A stretch of DNA of 64,000 nucleotides from Anoplopoma fimbria (Eukaryota; Chordata; Actinopteri; Perciformes; Anoplopomatidae): the NCBI RefSeq assembly GCF_027596085.1, contig NC_072465.1, positions 15,800,857 through 15,864,856 of the forward strand. The letters run 5' to 3'. Positions 1-10,640 of the stretch are shown one piece after another. Below the pieces are notes generated by a model. That model saw only the letters and a list, made by a program, of their open reading frames with translations, was not told the DNA's origin and did not search any database. Made by a program: the position numbers and the translations under genes. Position 1 is the stretch's first letter. Each line of letters starts with the position of its first letter.

Positions 1-33
1 TCATTAGTGAGCTGTTCTCTTTCACATTTGCAG

Positions 34-265
34 GTCCTGAGAAACTGAAGGAGCAAGAGGCTCAAAATGAGGATGTAAGTGAGCGTTGCACAGTGTTGAA
101 TTTGAATGCAATATAGGTTTATACAAGCTATAGATTTAAAGCGTTCTTACAGTTGGTTTCTTTCTTCTCCAGTCTGCCATTTATCATGTGTACTCCACCA
201 TCTCCGAGAAGCCTCCTCCATCAGCCCTGAAGGACGTGGTGTACAGCACCCTGCAGGCACATTGA
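34..265 (+). CDS. 3' end of an Ig-family membrane receptor gene (last two coding exons)
   Basis: Two coding exons, 34-74 and 173-265, encode the cytoplasmic tail of a receptor whose 5' part lies left of the window. The first follows a clean acceptor (ttgcag) and ends at GTAAGT; the second follows ttctccag and ends in TGA at 263-265. Size, phase and sequence match the last two exons of the complete gene at 4,550-8,977. The tail carries two tyrosine motifs, YSTI and YSTL, separated by 13 residues; VVYSTL fits an ITIM consensus. I infer a paralogue of the downstream gene in a tandem array. The ligand is unknown. Confidence in the exons is high because both phases and the final-exon length (93 nt) equal those of the paralogue. 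Confidence 0.8.
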
Positions 266-1253
266 AGCATAAACCTTTCATACCATGTAGAGAAACAGAA
301 AGCAGACAGCCTAAACAATTGTTATTAATCCATGTTTATTTTCTAAAAGTTCATTTTTTAATTCTTCATGTTTTTTGTAAAATTGATTATATATGTGATC
401 TGGTGTTGACCTGTGAAAAGACGCTGACGCATGAAACTGGTGTCAGCTGGGTGGCTTTTTAGCTTCCGTTAGCACACTCCATATTTTGTTTGATAGGAAG
501 AAAAGATGATTGGATTTTGATATAGAAATACACAAAAATTGATGTTTCTAATTTTGTTGCATTTATTGTTAAATAGGTGCACAAAATGGGCGGTGATGTG
601 ATCTAAAAGGGTAAAAAGGCATCTTCATTTCATCTTGACATGTTTTCTTCATTCTTCATGATTTGTTCTAAATGTTAAACTGATATCCTACATGTGATAC
701 TAAATCGTAACAGCAACATGTTTGTTACACTCTGTTGGTTGGTCTACATACTCGAGTTTAGACTAAACTTGATTCTTTTCGAACAACCGTAAGGACTCTG
801 TTGCACATGACACCTCCTTTGCTTTATTAAGGGCCAAGGCACATAACATTTGAAGGATGCACCTGGCAAACAAAAGTCCTTCATTGCAAACCATCAGTAC
901 GCACACCAGACAGTAATTAACAACACAGGGTCCCACATTGCAATCTGTTTTCAGGGTCACATGTTTGTAACAAACCATGCATGTATGAGCGAAATGCAGA
1001 TTTCTGTGTTGAAAGGTCAGGACAAAAATTGGTAAATGTGGGGACAATGACTTTACCTAAATTACAACTAGAGCAAAAAACACCTGTGCAGGATAGTTCT
1101 GGAAATATGAAGTGAAATGCAGATTACAGTGTTGATTGATCAGGAAAAAAATGTACTGCATGTTTTGCTAAGAGCAGACCATGAACATGCTAAGTGTATG
1201 TCCAGGTGTGATTAGTTTGTGAGCAAATGGTGAACAAACTCTTTCATTTTCTT
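266..1253. other. 3' UTR and intergenic sequence after the partial receptor gene
   Basis: AT-rich sequence with no supportable coding exon. The first few hundred bases are presumably the 3' UTR of the receptor copy ending at 265. Short open frames on both strands around 760-1,050 overlap each other and resemble nothing I know. Confidence 0.5.
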
Positions 1254-1573
1254 CTAATAATAATAATAATAATAATTGATTGTACTTGTATAGCGCTTTT
1301 CTAGTCATCAAAGCGCTTTGACATTACTAATCAATCACCCATTCACATCCATTCATACACTGATGACAGGGGCTACCATGCAAGGTGCCACCTGCACATC
1401 AGGACCCTAACTAACATTCATACACATACATACACCGCAGGAACAGCCTGCGGGAGCAACTTGGGGTTAAGTGTCTTGCCCGAGGACACATCGACATGGA
1501 CTGCCGGAGCCAGGGATCGAACCCGCTGATCCTCCGATTGAAGGACGACCCTGCTCTCCACTGAGCCACAGCT
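1254..1573 (-). repeat. tRNA-derived SINE
   Basis: Read on the minus strand, the 5' end (near 1,573) looks like a tRNA head. It has an A-box-like TGGCTCAGTGGAG and, about 45 nt on, the B-box-like GGTTCGATCCC (plus strand gggatcgaaccc at 1,513-1,524). The body carries the 'tagcgctttgatgac'-type segment common in fish retroposons. It ends in a (TTA)n tail, seen as (TAA)n at 1,254-1,276 on the plus strand. This layout is typical of RNA polymerase III SINEs mobilised by a LINE. Confidence 0.75.
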
Positions 1574-1628
1574 GAACTATTTAGCAAATACTGTGGCCCA
1601 CCTTATCTAAATACATCACTGCTCTAAA

Positions 1629-1772
1629 TGGATGTAAAGCGGGGGTGTTTCTGTGGCCTATTAGTTTGTGTGATTCAGCGTTGATGCTAGCTGTGGTTTT
1701 CCTGAGAGCAAGTTCGCAAATAAACACCTGAGCACATGAAAGTCCACATAGTCAAGTATCTTCTCTCTAGAC
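1629..1772 (+). promoter_or_regulatory. Duplicated upstream/5' UTR segment of the Ig-receptor family, copy 1
   Basis: About 140 bp is nearly identical to 3,326-3,468, which lies immediately upstream of a receptor start codon at 3,491. A more diverged third copy precedes the start codon at 4,550. Here the segment stops abruptly at the end of a hAT-like element at 1,773, so no exon follows. It is a stranded promoter/5' UTR copy. Confidence 0.65.
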
Positions 1773-2356
1773 CAGGGGTGGGCAATTATTTTTCCCAGGG
1801 GCCAAATGAGCAACTGAAAATATTTTGGAGGGCCGGGCCAAAATGCCGAACTCAATTATGCATAATATACATTTTATTTCTATATAAAAAGCAGTAAATG
1901 GCATTGTTTTGACCGCTGGTAAGAGTGTATGTTATTATTTGGCAATTAAAAGGTGAGGTTAGCTTTCAAAAATATCATTTATTCAAATAGAATTTCCAAA
2001 ATGATAAACAAAATGTGAAACATTTGACTCATTTTCAGTCACATTAATAACAAAGGGCATTTTGAGTTTCATATACTATTGAAACAAGGATTTTCTTAGC
2101 TTTCTAAAGACATCACATCATCTTTGTAGCCAAAATAAACAAGACATGTCACTGAACTGTGTAACTGTGTAAAGAAAAGCGTCCCAGTTTTGTAGCCTTT
2201 TTGACTTTACATGCCTATATTAAACATTTAATGTTTTCAGAACTGTGCAAAAAAAGAAAGAAAAGAAAAAGATCAAGTGTCCCATTTCACTTGTTATATT
2301 TCCACATTTTAGTGTTCTTCAGTTCTTTTTTTTTTTTTACTGTGCAGAACTGTGGG

Positions 2357-2764
2357 CAGGGGCGCCGCTAGGGATTTTGGGCCCCATGAAAAGAATCTTT
2401 ACAGGGCCCCCAACACAGCGGCAAAATTTTTTGATGCTATTTTACATACAATTATGCATTTTAATGGTATTTTTGACTATCATTACCATATTTGTGAAAG
2501 AAGAACAGCATGACAGTTGACATGTACAGTAGGGGAAGAACTGAGCACTCTGAATACAATGGAATTCGTTTTGAGTCATTTATTTGCTGCACCACTGATT
2601 CTTAAATTGGAAATAAACTCTTCCCATGAAAAAATAGCAATTATAATCAGTGGAGAGAAAAATTTTCTGTATTATAATTTCATCATCATTAGGGGCCTCT
2701 CTGGGCCCCCTCCATCATGGGCCCCTAGAATCCGTCTCCTTTACCCCCCTTTTCGGCGCCCCTG
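2357..2764. mobile_element. Nested non-autonomous hAT-type element with intact target-site duplication
   Basis: A 408-bp element begins CAGGGGCGCCG and ends with the inverted CGGCGCCCCTG. It is flanked on both sides by the same 8-mer ACTGTGGG (2,349-2,356 and 2,765-2,772), the duplication size expected of hAT elements. No coding capacity is apparent. It is younger than the element it sits in. Confidence 0.85.
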
Positions 2765-2772
2765 ACTGTGGG

Positions 2773-3074
2773 CTATCACAAAGCTGGTTCTGGTCGCTGC
2801 ATCTCTGGCTGCAAGCTTTGTAACACAGCCTTGTTGTTTTTCGAGCTTTGCTAGTAAATCCTCGTTCGGCATCAGTCAAGTGTTTGTATTTCTCGGCATG
2901 TTTCGTCTCGTAATGCCGTTTCAAATTGTCCTCTTTAAACACGGCGACATGCTCCCCACAAACCAAACACACAGGTTTACCCTTGACTTCAGTAAAGAAA
3001 ACATTAGTAGTCCATATTTGTTTGAAAGTTCTGCTTTCGGCATCCACTTTCCTCTTTTTGGCATGAGCCGACAT
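2773..3074 (-). pseudogene. BED-type zinc finger, N-terminal piece of a hAT transposase
   Basis: Reading from an ATG at 3,074-3,072, about 100 residues remain. They include the finger CLVCGEHVAVFKEDNLKRHY followed by ETKH, with a CxxC plus HxxxxH arrangement. This resembles the N-terminus of GTF2IRD2/ZBED-like proteins and Charlie-type hAT transposases. The frame is cut off by the nested element at 2,764, and no catalytic core follows, so the gene is broken. Confidence 0.65.
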
Positions 3075-3325
3075 GTTCGCATGTTTCAGGGGTGACACGG
3101 AAGGAAGACAGGCTGTCAATCACACGCATTTCACGTGCACAGCTGACGTGCACGATTGCGTGCACTGTGAGAATAAATGGGCTTCAAAATAAAAGCACTG
3201 CGGTTTTAGTCCACCCATAAGATAATTAGAAAATATGTTTTATTTTCTAATTATCATGTAATCTTTCGCGGGCCGGTCAGAATCGGCCCGCGGGCCTTAT
3301 ACAATGCCCAGGTCTGCGTCTAAGT

Positions 3326-3490
3326 AGATGTAAAGCGGGGGTGTTTCTGTGGCCTATTAGTTTGTGTGATTCAGCGTTGATGCTAGCTGTGGTTTTCCTG
3401 AGAGCAAGTTCACACAATGACACTTGAGTACATGAAAGTCCACATAGTCAAGTATCTTCTCTCTAGACAGTCTTCGTATTCGGCTTCATC
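3326..3490 (+). promoter_or_regulatory. Promoter/5' UTR of the Ig-receptor family, copy 2
   Basis: This segment matches 1,629-1,772 almost base for base up to 3,468 and then runs into the start codon at 3,491 (tcatcATGGCTGGACGC). Conservation among copies stops near the start codon region, as expected for a promoter plus 5' UTR. I could not identify a confident TATA box. Confidence 0.5.
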
Positions 3491-4180
3491 ATGGCTGGAC
3501 GCCTGCTGTTTGTCATCTTCCTGTGTAAGTTAATCCTCCTATAGATTCTCTCATCATTTATGTAGTATATTACCAACTATAATGCAGTTTCCCACTTGCA
3601 AACATGACAATATATAACGTCTGCTATACAGTATCACCATGAAATGAACTTATTATAGAACTGCAGTGCAGAGTCTCATTTCCTTATTTGGACAAACATT
3701 GTCTTGATCTTGTCTCAGAATTTCACATTGGGTGGAGTTTTCATCTTCTACATTTAAAAAGAAAAAGTATTAATGACGTATTATGTTTGCCTTGTCAAGA
3801 TTCAAACACAATGTCAGTCTCTGATCTTTTATCTTTAATGTCTAGCTGTGCTGTTTTCACTGTAGTAGTTTATTATAGTTGTTTATTTATTTGAATATTT
3901 TTACACTATTTTACACCAGGAATTTACTATATTAATGAAATTATTTAGTCAACACATCCTCCATCACAATCCAAAGTGAGTGACTTTTTTCATGTAGTAT
4001 TCGTAATAGATAACTAGGTGGCGTTGTGTCATATTTCAGATGTTTTGAGGGGGCTGAAAAAAGAGGAACAAACTGATTTAAAAACTTACAAGTTACATTA
4101 AGATGGTGCCTGTGGGATGAAATGTTTGTGCATGGACTCCACAAAATCAGCACTGAATATGAACAAAGGTAGGATTTACT
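3491..4180 (+). pseudogene. Degenerate Ig-receptor copy (signal-peptide exon plus Ig and stalk remnants)
   Basis: A 34-nt first exon (3,491-3,524, encoding MAGRLLFVIFL, donor GTAAGT) is the same length and phase as exon 1 of the complete gene. Around 3,951-3,985 the sequence ACATCCTCCATCACAATCC followed by AAGTGAGTGA matches the 3' end and donor of the paralogous Ig exons, but the rest of the Ig exon is gone. Near 4,060-4,180 there is a decayed match to the stalk exon and its GTAGGA donor. No complete exon series exists, so I treat it as a pseudogene; exon 1 could still splice into the downstream gene. Confidence 0.6.
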
Positions 4181-4369
4181 ATAGCAATCCAGAACATCCT
4201 CACATATTACTTTAAAATATATATTATAAGTTTTTGTGTGTGTATTTATTCACCACAAATGATATGAACGACAATAAGAAAGCAACTAATGGAGAAACTT
4301 AAATTTGTCCGACCAATAAGCCATCACTTTGGTAGATGTGATCTAAATATACAGTGACACACAAACTGG

Positions 4370-4549
4370 GGCTTTATAAATTGTCAAGTGTGTGTGTTCA
4401 TGTGGCCTCTCTATCAGCGTGGCTCACGTCTGACGCCTGCTGTGGTTTTCCTGAGAACATGTTCCGCAAAATGACATTCTCAGTAAGTGACAGACACACA
4501 AGTGTTGTGTTTAAAAGACTCTTTGACATTCACATCATTCAGCCTCATC
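4370..4549 (+). promoter_or_regulatory. Promoter/5' UTR region of the complete Ig-receptor gene
   Basis: The segment from about 4,399 is a diverged third copy of the family promoter (shared stretch 'tgctgtggttttcctgaga'). A TATA-like TTTATAAAT lies near 4,374. The start codon at 4,550 sits in the same tcATCATGGCTGGACG context as the copy at 3,491. Confidence 0.45.
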
Positions 4550-7500
4550 ATGGCTGGACGCCTGCTGTTAGTCGTCCTCATATGTAAGTCAAACCTCTTG
4601 TCATTTTCTTTCATTGTAAAGTTTTTTTTTCTCTCCCTGTTAAAGGGTTCATTGGTTGGGAGTTCTTTTCTGTATCGATTCGAGGGTCCTGGGACAGAGG
4701 ATGTCGTATGTGTACAGATTGTAAATCCCTCTGAGGCACAGTTAGGATTTGTGATTTTGGGGTAAACAAAATAAATTGAATTGAAAGAAATGTAGTTACT
4801 CACCAATACATGTCAGCCCATTGTGTTTTGGTATCAGAATGTTTTAATAAACTTTTACATCAGGTAATTTTCTTCTCTAACAGATCCCTTTTCTGAGATG
4901 AAAGCACAAGGTCAGTCCCTGAGTTTAATATTAGTTATTAGAAGAAATGTCATCACAGTAAGCACTGTTTGGCACATAGTTGGCTGTACAGTACTCTTAA
5001 CTTTTCTATGCTGTTAATTAATGAATCACAGTTGTTCATTTGGGATTTTCTTATCTTAATGCAGCTGTTAAGTATGTCAAGCAAATATATTTATCATCAG
5101 AATAATTGTAAGTAAAAGCAATTTTCAGATATGTAATGTAACATACATTAAAATTTTCAGCACTTCTTCCACCTAAACTGACAGTGAATCCATCGGTGAT
5201 CACAGAGACAGACTCAGTCACACTGAACTGTCAGACTCCATCATCTATTTCTTTCACTGAGTGTTATTTCCGCATTGTAAGCGGAGGACCTGGCAAAAGC
5301 TTCCCTTGTCTTCAGACACTGACAGGAAGTGAGCTGCTGAAGATGTCAAATCAGAGTTCACCTGCTGAGGTTAAAGTGACGTGTTTTTATCTAAAAGGAA
5401 TTCAATCTCCTGACAGTGACATGTCCTCCATCATCATTCGAAGTGAGTGAACACTGTTGCTATGCACTAATATTAGGATATCTTGCTACAGTATGAGCAC
5501 ATCAGAGTTTGGTCTTTAAAAGAAGAAGAGATATACGATTTAGACTGGGCATCCTCCGTCACTATATATGTATCAAAAGATTTATATTAAATAAATGAAA
5601 TGTTCAGTTAGTTAATCAAATGTATACTTACAATTTCACTTTACAAAATTTTCAGCATCTCTTCGACCAAAATTGACAGTGAATCCACTGGTGATCAATG
5701 AGACAGACTCAGTCACACTGAACTGTCAGACTCCATCATTTGCTTCTGTAACTCTGTGTAGTTTCTACGATTTAAGTAGAGGAACCATTGGAGTCCCCTC
5801 ATGTCAGCAAACAATGACAGGAACTGAGCTGTTGAAGATGTCACAACAGAGATCACCTGCTGAGGTTCAAGTGACGTGTTTTTACACCGTGAAGCTTGGA
5901 GAAAAAATGTATCTATCTCCACACAGTGACACATCCTCCATCACAATACATAGTAAGTGACTGCTTCTCACATCTGATATTATAATGTATTGATACAGTA
6001 TCGGCACAAGAAAACTGATAATTTTTCTGTCCGATTCATAGAATTCTGAATGAGTGAAATCCGGCATGGAACAACTCCATGTTTGTGTCTGTAATCAAAT
6101 GAATGCCATTTGAGATGTTAAATTATTGCTTATTGCCCTATTTTCACAATAACATCAACACACAAATCATCACAACATTAACATAAATACCTATGCATAC
6201 CCATGGCCACAATTGGAATACAAAAGATTTTACTTTGGTTTCTTATTTTGTGAAAATAACAGCTCAAGTGATTATATAAATACAATGTTCCAAACAGTTG
6301 TCCACACATGAAATTGACAGGTTCAAATTCATCTTCCTTTATAGAAGTTGAGGAAAAAGAGCCACACAAGACGCAGACTATGCCGGCATTTACTATGACC
6401 ACAGGTAGGACATATATTTAAATAGAAATCCAGAACATTATCAAAAATCAATTACTAAATTTGTTATTTATAAAGTTTTATGATTTTTATTCAGCAGGTC
6501 TGACTGTTAGCAGGACCCATGCCTCCGCTCCTGTAGCTCCTGTTACTCTTGTAACTCCTGTAACATCAGGTAACAAAATTTCAGGTAAGTAAAATGTCAC
6601 TTTAATAAATCACAATTCATGTGTTTCTGAATATTAAGGCTATATTAAAGTGTACTTTTGTTCATTCACCAGGGCGGACTGTTAGTACGTCAAGCAACAC
6701 TGTTAGCTTAATATCTACTTTTCAAACAACAGTGAAGCCAGCATCAGGTAATTATTAAGTTTTTCAACAATTCAGCATCTTTCAAAGTGTTTATATACAC
6801 ACTAGTAAGTGTCCTGATATTCATATGTGAAACACTGAATATGGTTACAAGAAGTGATTATCCTGAGTCTCCGTCACAGCACATACTAAGGTGATGGTTG
6901 CTGATGGTTCTCACATAGTGTGTGATAGAGATGCAGTTGCTTATGCTTATGTGAAGTTAACTTTCATTTTGTGCAGAGGCTAGTCTACATTCTTCAAGTA
7001 AAATAAAGCTATTAAGCAGCACACAAAAACAGTGCCCTGCTTAACATTTAAGACAATATTTGGATTTGATGTTAATATGTTTTGGTCCCTTCAAAAAACA
7101 GATATTATGATGACTAAAATAACAGGTAGACTAAAGATTCTTATTATTGCATGAAAATAATATTACTGGTTGAAATACTGTAGTTACGCACAGTCCATGT
7201 TCATGTTGTGAGAAGCGAGACTGACGCTTGTTTATGGCTTCTATTTTTGCAAAGCCGAAAGGCGGATATGGAAGTTTGTAGCAGTTGTGGCTGGTTGTGG
7301 AGTAACTGTGGGCGTCATCCTGCTGGTTTCTGCACTTCTGTGTAACAAAAGAAGAACTGGTGAGAACTATGTTGATTTGTTTGTCTAATAAAGTCAGACT
7401 CAGTCTTTTTTAAAGTGGGTGTTCAGCTCTTGAATTGTTTTTCCACAATCATTACATCTTCAGATGTATTCAGTTTAAGAGGTTTAAACAAACAAACTAC

Positions 7501-8977
7501 TAGAATATATATGAACAAGGTAAAAAAAATGTTAATTTTCAGCAAATGGCTATACAAATATATTTATGCAAAAATGTTTTGCTCTTTCAAGGAAGCTCTT
7601 AAGAATCCAGTAGCATTCAATTCAGTTAAATTAACAATACCTAAAGTATAACTCATGAAGAGATGAACTCACACCGACAGTGAAAGAGCCACTGATGGTG
7701 ATGCAGGAATGAAACCGATGATGGCAGTCAGCTAATGCAGGCGGCTACGGTGCTTCGTGTGTCCTAACACATTTTGGTGTTGCTTAAACACTCATTAAAT
7801 GGGCACTGGAAACTGGTTAACAGCAGTTTTTTAGACAGAACATAACAGGAAGAAACAAAAACATAGGAAATATTTGATGCACCTTTGTTCAGGTGAACAG
7901 AGTCCATGTACCTCAGAGCTACTAAAATACCTTTTTGTAGCTCATCAGTTTGCACTGAACACAAATGCAAGACCTTCATCTCAAACCAAAAGTAAACCAC
8001 GCTTTAGCTGTACCAAAGCGAGTCCAGGTCTTGCTAACCACTTGTTCAGATTCTAGTGGACATACGGCTGTGTGCGTTAGATACGCATAAGCCACACCGG
8101 CAAAGCTGATGCCACATGCTACCATCCTGTCACCAGCCTGTGTAGGAGGAAAAACACAGCAATTCATACAGGGGCTCTCTAAACCACAACTCAGTGCCAA
8201 GACACACACATCAACACACAAGTTGCTCCCCGGGCGCTTCATTGCAGCCCACTGCTCCTCCGGGATGGGTTAAATGCAGAGAAATAATTTCCCCATTGTG
8301 GGACTAATAAAGGCTTAATTATTATTATTATTATTATCTCACTGCTTGACCACGGAAACCAAAAAGGGCTATACACATGGCTACCACAGGGGAAGTATCT
8401 TAAAGAGTATCCACATCAGCCGGACCCATTGAGGTCAGACCCTATGAATATGGACTATTTCAAGCAGAGTCTCTTCACTGAAATAACCTGGGTTGTATAC
8501 GTAACCTTTCATTTTCTTGATAACTTTGTATTCTGTTGTTTGATTTTGTTTAGGCTAAGAGACTAACTTGAAATTGTCATGCTAGCCTATATATATATAT
8601 ATATATATATAGTGACCATTAAATTATTGAATCCGACCAGATGGACAGATAACTTTTACTCAGAGAAACACATCATTTGATATACAAACTTTGCATTGAA
8701 TTGCAAGTTGTGGAAAATAATTATTTTACTTTGTGTGTCTTTCTTAGGAAAAGGTTCTGAGGAAGTGAAAAAGGGGCGGGAGTCTCAAAATGAAAATGTA
8801 AGGGACCTTGTTAAATATATTTGACATATATATATATATATATATATACATTAAGAGATGCTACCTTTGGTTTCTTTCTTTTAGTTGGACACATACCATT
8901 TCTACTGTGCCATCTCTGAGGAGCCAGCCCCATCAGCCCTAGAGGGTATGGTGTACAGCAGCGTGCAGCCACACTGA
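4550..8977 (+). CDS. Two-Ig-domain type I membrane receptor with twin tyrosine motifs (fish-specific)
   Basis: Eleven exons join in frame to 377 aa: 4550-4583, 4884-4910, 5161-5442, 5656-5952, 6345-6404, 6498-6584, 6673-6747, 7102-7125, 7255-7359, 8748-8797, 8885-8977. Exon 1 gives a short signal peptide (MAGRLLLVVLI). Exons 3 and 4 each encode one Ig domain starting KLTVNP and containing the core cysteines LNCQTP and VTCFY plus an extra cysteine pair. Exons 5-7 form a Thr/Pro-rich stalk. Exon 9 is a membrane span with no charged residue, followed by NKRR. The tail has FYCAI and VYSSV, 13 residues between the two YxxI/V motifs. Such receptors usually signal in leukocytes; that role and any ligand are inferred. 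The 24-nt exon at 7102 is the least certain, though it keeps phase 1-1. I recognise the domain style from unnamed fish proteins but not a named gene. Confidence 0.8.
4637..4795 (+). repeat. Retroposon 3' tail in intron 1 of the Ig receptor
   Basis: The stretch ending 'aaataaattgaattgaaag', preceded by 'gtacagattgtaaatccctctgaggcaca', resembles the common fish retroposon 3' end with an (ATTGA)n tail. It lies within the first intron and has no coding content. Confidence 0.5.
8226..8338 (+). repeat. SINE/LINE-type 3' end with (TTA)n tail
   Basis: The segment with 'cccattgtgggactaataaa' and a trailing (ATT)n repeat is a familiar teleost retroposon 3' end. It is in the intron before the last two exons of the Ig receptor. 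Two (TA)n runs, 8,588-8,611 and 8,826-8,848, are nearby in the same and the next intron. Confidence 0.6.
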
Positions 8978-9730
8978 AACACAAACTGTTAAATACTGCA
9001 CAGAGAAAGAGAAAACAGACAGCCTAACAAACTATTATTTATGTAAACCTTGTTTTTAAAGTTGACTGTTATAATCTAGACTGATGTTATGTATTTTTCC
9101 TAGATCAACCAAACTGTTTATGTAGATGATACCAAACTTCGACTAACAGTTTTAATAGTTTTATGATGTACAAAGCACAGCGTGAGGTGTAAACTGCATT
9201 TCACTTTAACTTTTTTTAAATCAAGGCTAAAAATGTATTTAGTCTAACACATATAACTCAGGCAAAAGTTTCCTTTATTCCTGTAGGTAATTTTTTTCTG
9301 TTTTATAATGTTTTCTTCTTAATGTGGATCATATTTTTTATAACTATATTCTTTGTTGAGTGCACCGCTTTCTTTCCTTTCCTGCTTCAACTCTACTGTT
9401 ATGAGCCGGTGTTTAATTAATAAAAGTTAAGAAAACAACATGTCTGTATTTGTGTGGCTTCCTTTGTAGGATTTTGCATGAATGTTTTGTTTGGAGAGAA
9501 AATCAGGACAATGGAATATCAATTTTGAATTAAACTTATCTCCAGATGGTGTGCTATCGATTCAACTATGTGGGTACAACCCTACGTTGCAATAATCATG
9601 CAAGTACATCAACTTCATCAAATATGTTGCTTCAATTGCTACATTTAGCAACATGAAGAGACAGAGAAAGATTTTTTCATCTTTGTAATACATTATTTCA
9701 TGTAACAGTTTGACTTCCATACACTCCTGT
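8978..9730 (+). other. 3' UTR of the Ig receptor with poly(A) signal, then intergenic DNA
   Basis: AT-rich sequence follows the stop codon. A canonical AATAAA at 9,419-9,424, about 440 nt after the stop, is the likely polyadenylation signal. From there to about 9,730 I see no gene or recognisable repeat. Confidence 0.6.
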
Positions 9731-10640
9731 CATTAGCTGTTCACCTGCCTGTCTCTGTCTCTCAGTTGACTCCGGCCACTCCCATTTCCACTTCCAGCTC
9801 ACAGCCCAGCCCCCTCTCTCTCATCACACCATCCCTCACCTAATCAGTATTACTCAGTGCACCTGTCTGCCACACCCACCTCATCAGCACAATCACTCTC
9901 ACCTGCTCACTCTGCTGCACTACTCACCTCAGTATAAATGCCCCACTCATTCACACACTCGCTGCCAGATCGTTCGTTGCATTCATGTCAGACATTCCAA
10001 CAATTTCCCGTGGACTGATTTCCCGTTGCCGACCCTGCCTGTCTGGACTTCCCTGCCTTGCCTGTGCCCCGGTCAACGACTCACATGTGCCCCTCCCTGA
10101 CATTACGATCTGGCCATAACATGGACCCTGCAGTGTTTGAGGAGGAGTTGTACACTCCTCTGTATTATGGGGGAATGGAGGAGAGCTCCAAACCAGGAAT
10201 ACGGAGAGGCTGCTCTTAGACTGGCAAAAAGGGAGGCCTCCTCCAGGCCATGGCTGAGGAACTATTTGCCTCATTGGGCTACGGAGTCATCAGCCTGTCC
10301 CTCAGCAGGCACCGCAGCCTGCCTCTCAGCCTGCCCAGGACCCTAACCCGTTCCTAGGAAGCCGCCTGGCCTTCGGAGGGCCCAGTTCGCCAGACCAGGA
10401 AGGAAGCAGAGCAGAAGGTGACGTCTGTTCCCCAAACCGGAGGTCTGAGCCTATGTCTCGCCAGTTCCTGCGCCGGAGGTCCGGGCTGAGGTCTCGCCGG
10501 TTCCGGCTCCACGTGTCCAGTCGGTGCACCGGCCGACGCCTGAACCCCCCCGGTCCCTTCGGCGCCCCGGCCGACTCCTGCACCTCACGACCCCCAGAGA
10601 CGCCCCGTCGTCCTGGTCGTCCTCCTGTTCGACTTTATGG
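9730..10640 (+). mobile_element. Gypsy-like LTR retrotransposon remnant
   Basis: The C-rich stretch contains 'cagtataaatgccccact' (a TATA box, about 9,930) and then 'acattacgatctggccataa' followed by ATGGACCC (10,103-10,130). In fish Ty3/Gypsy elements this matches the end of the 5' LTR, the leader and the start of gag. What follows is a frame-broken, Pro/Arg-rich, CpG-rich stretch to about 10,640. No protease, reverse transcriptase or integrase is present, and no second LTR was found. Confidence 0.5.

Larger units (their letters stand above)
1773..3316. mobile_element. hAT-like DNA transposon remnant carrying a BED zinc-finger fragment
   Basis: The left end reads CAGGGGTGGGCAATTA and the right end, reverse-complemented, CAGACCTGGGCATTGTA. 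These are imperfect terminal inverted repeats of hAT type. The interior encodes a hAT-style BED finger on the minus strand and is interrupted by a second hAT-like element (2,357-2,764). The flanking 8-mers (ctctagac and cgtctaag) do not form a target-site duplication, and both flanks are copies of the same receptor promoter. The element may therefore be a recombinant between two insertions. Confidence 0.65.

Noticed and set aside
1254..1573. Possible functional tRNA gene on the minus strand
   Set aside because: A- and B-box words are present, but there is no complete cloverleaf, and the (TTA)n tail and retroposon body mark a SINE.
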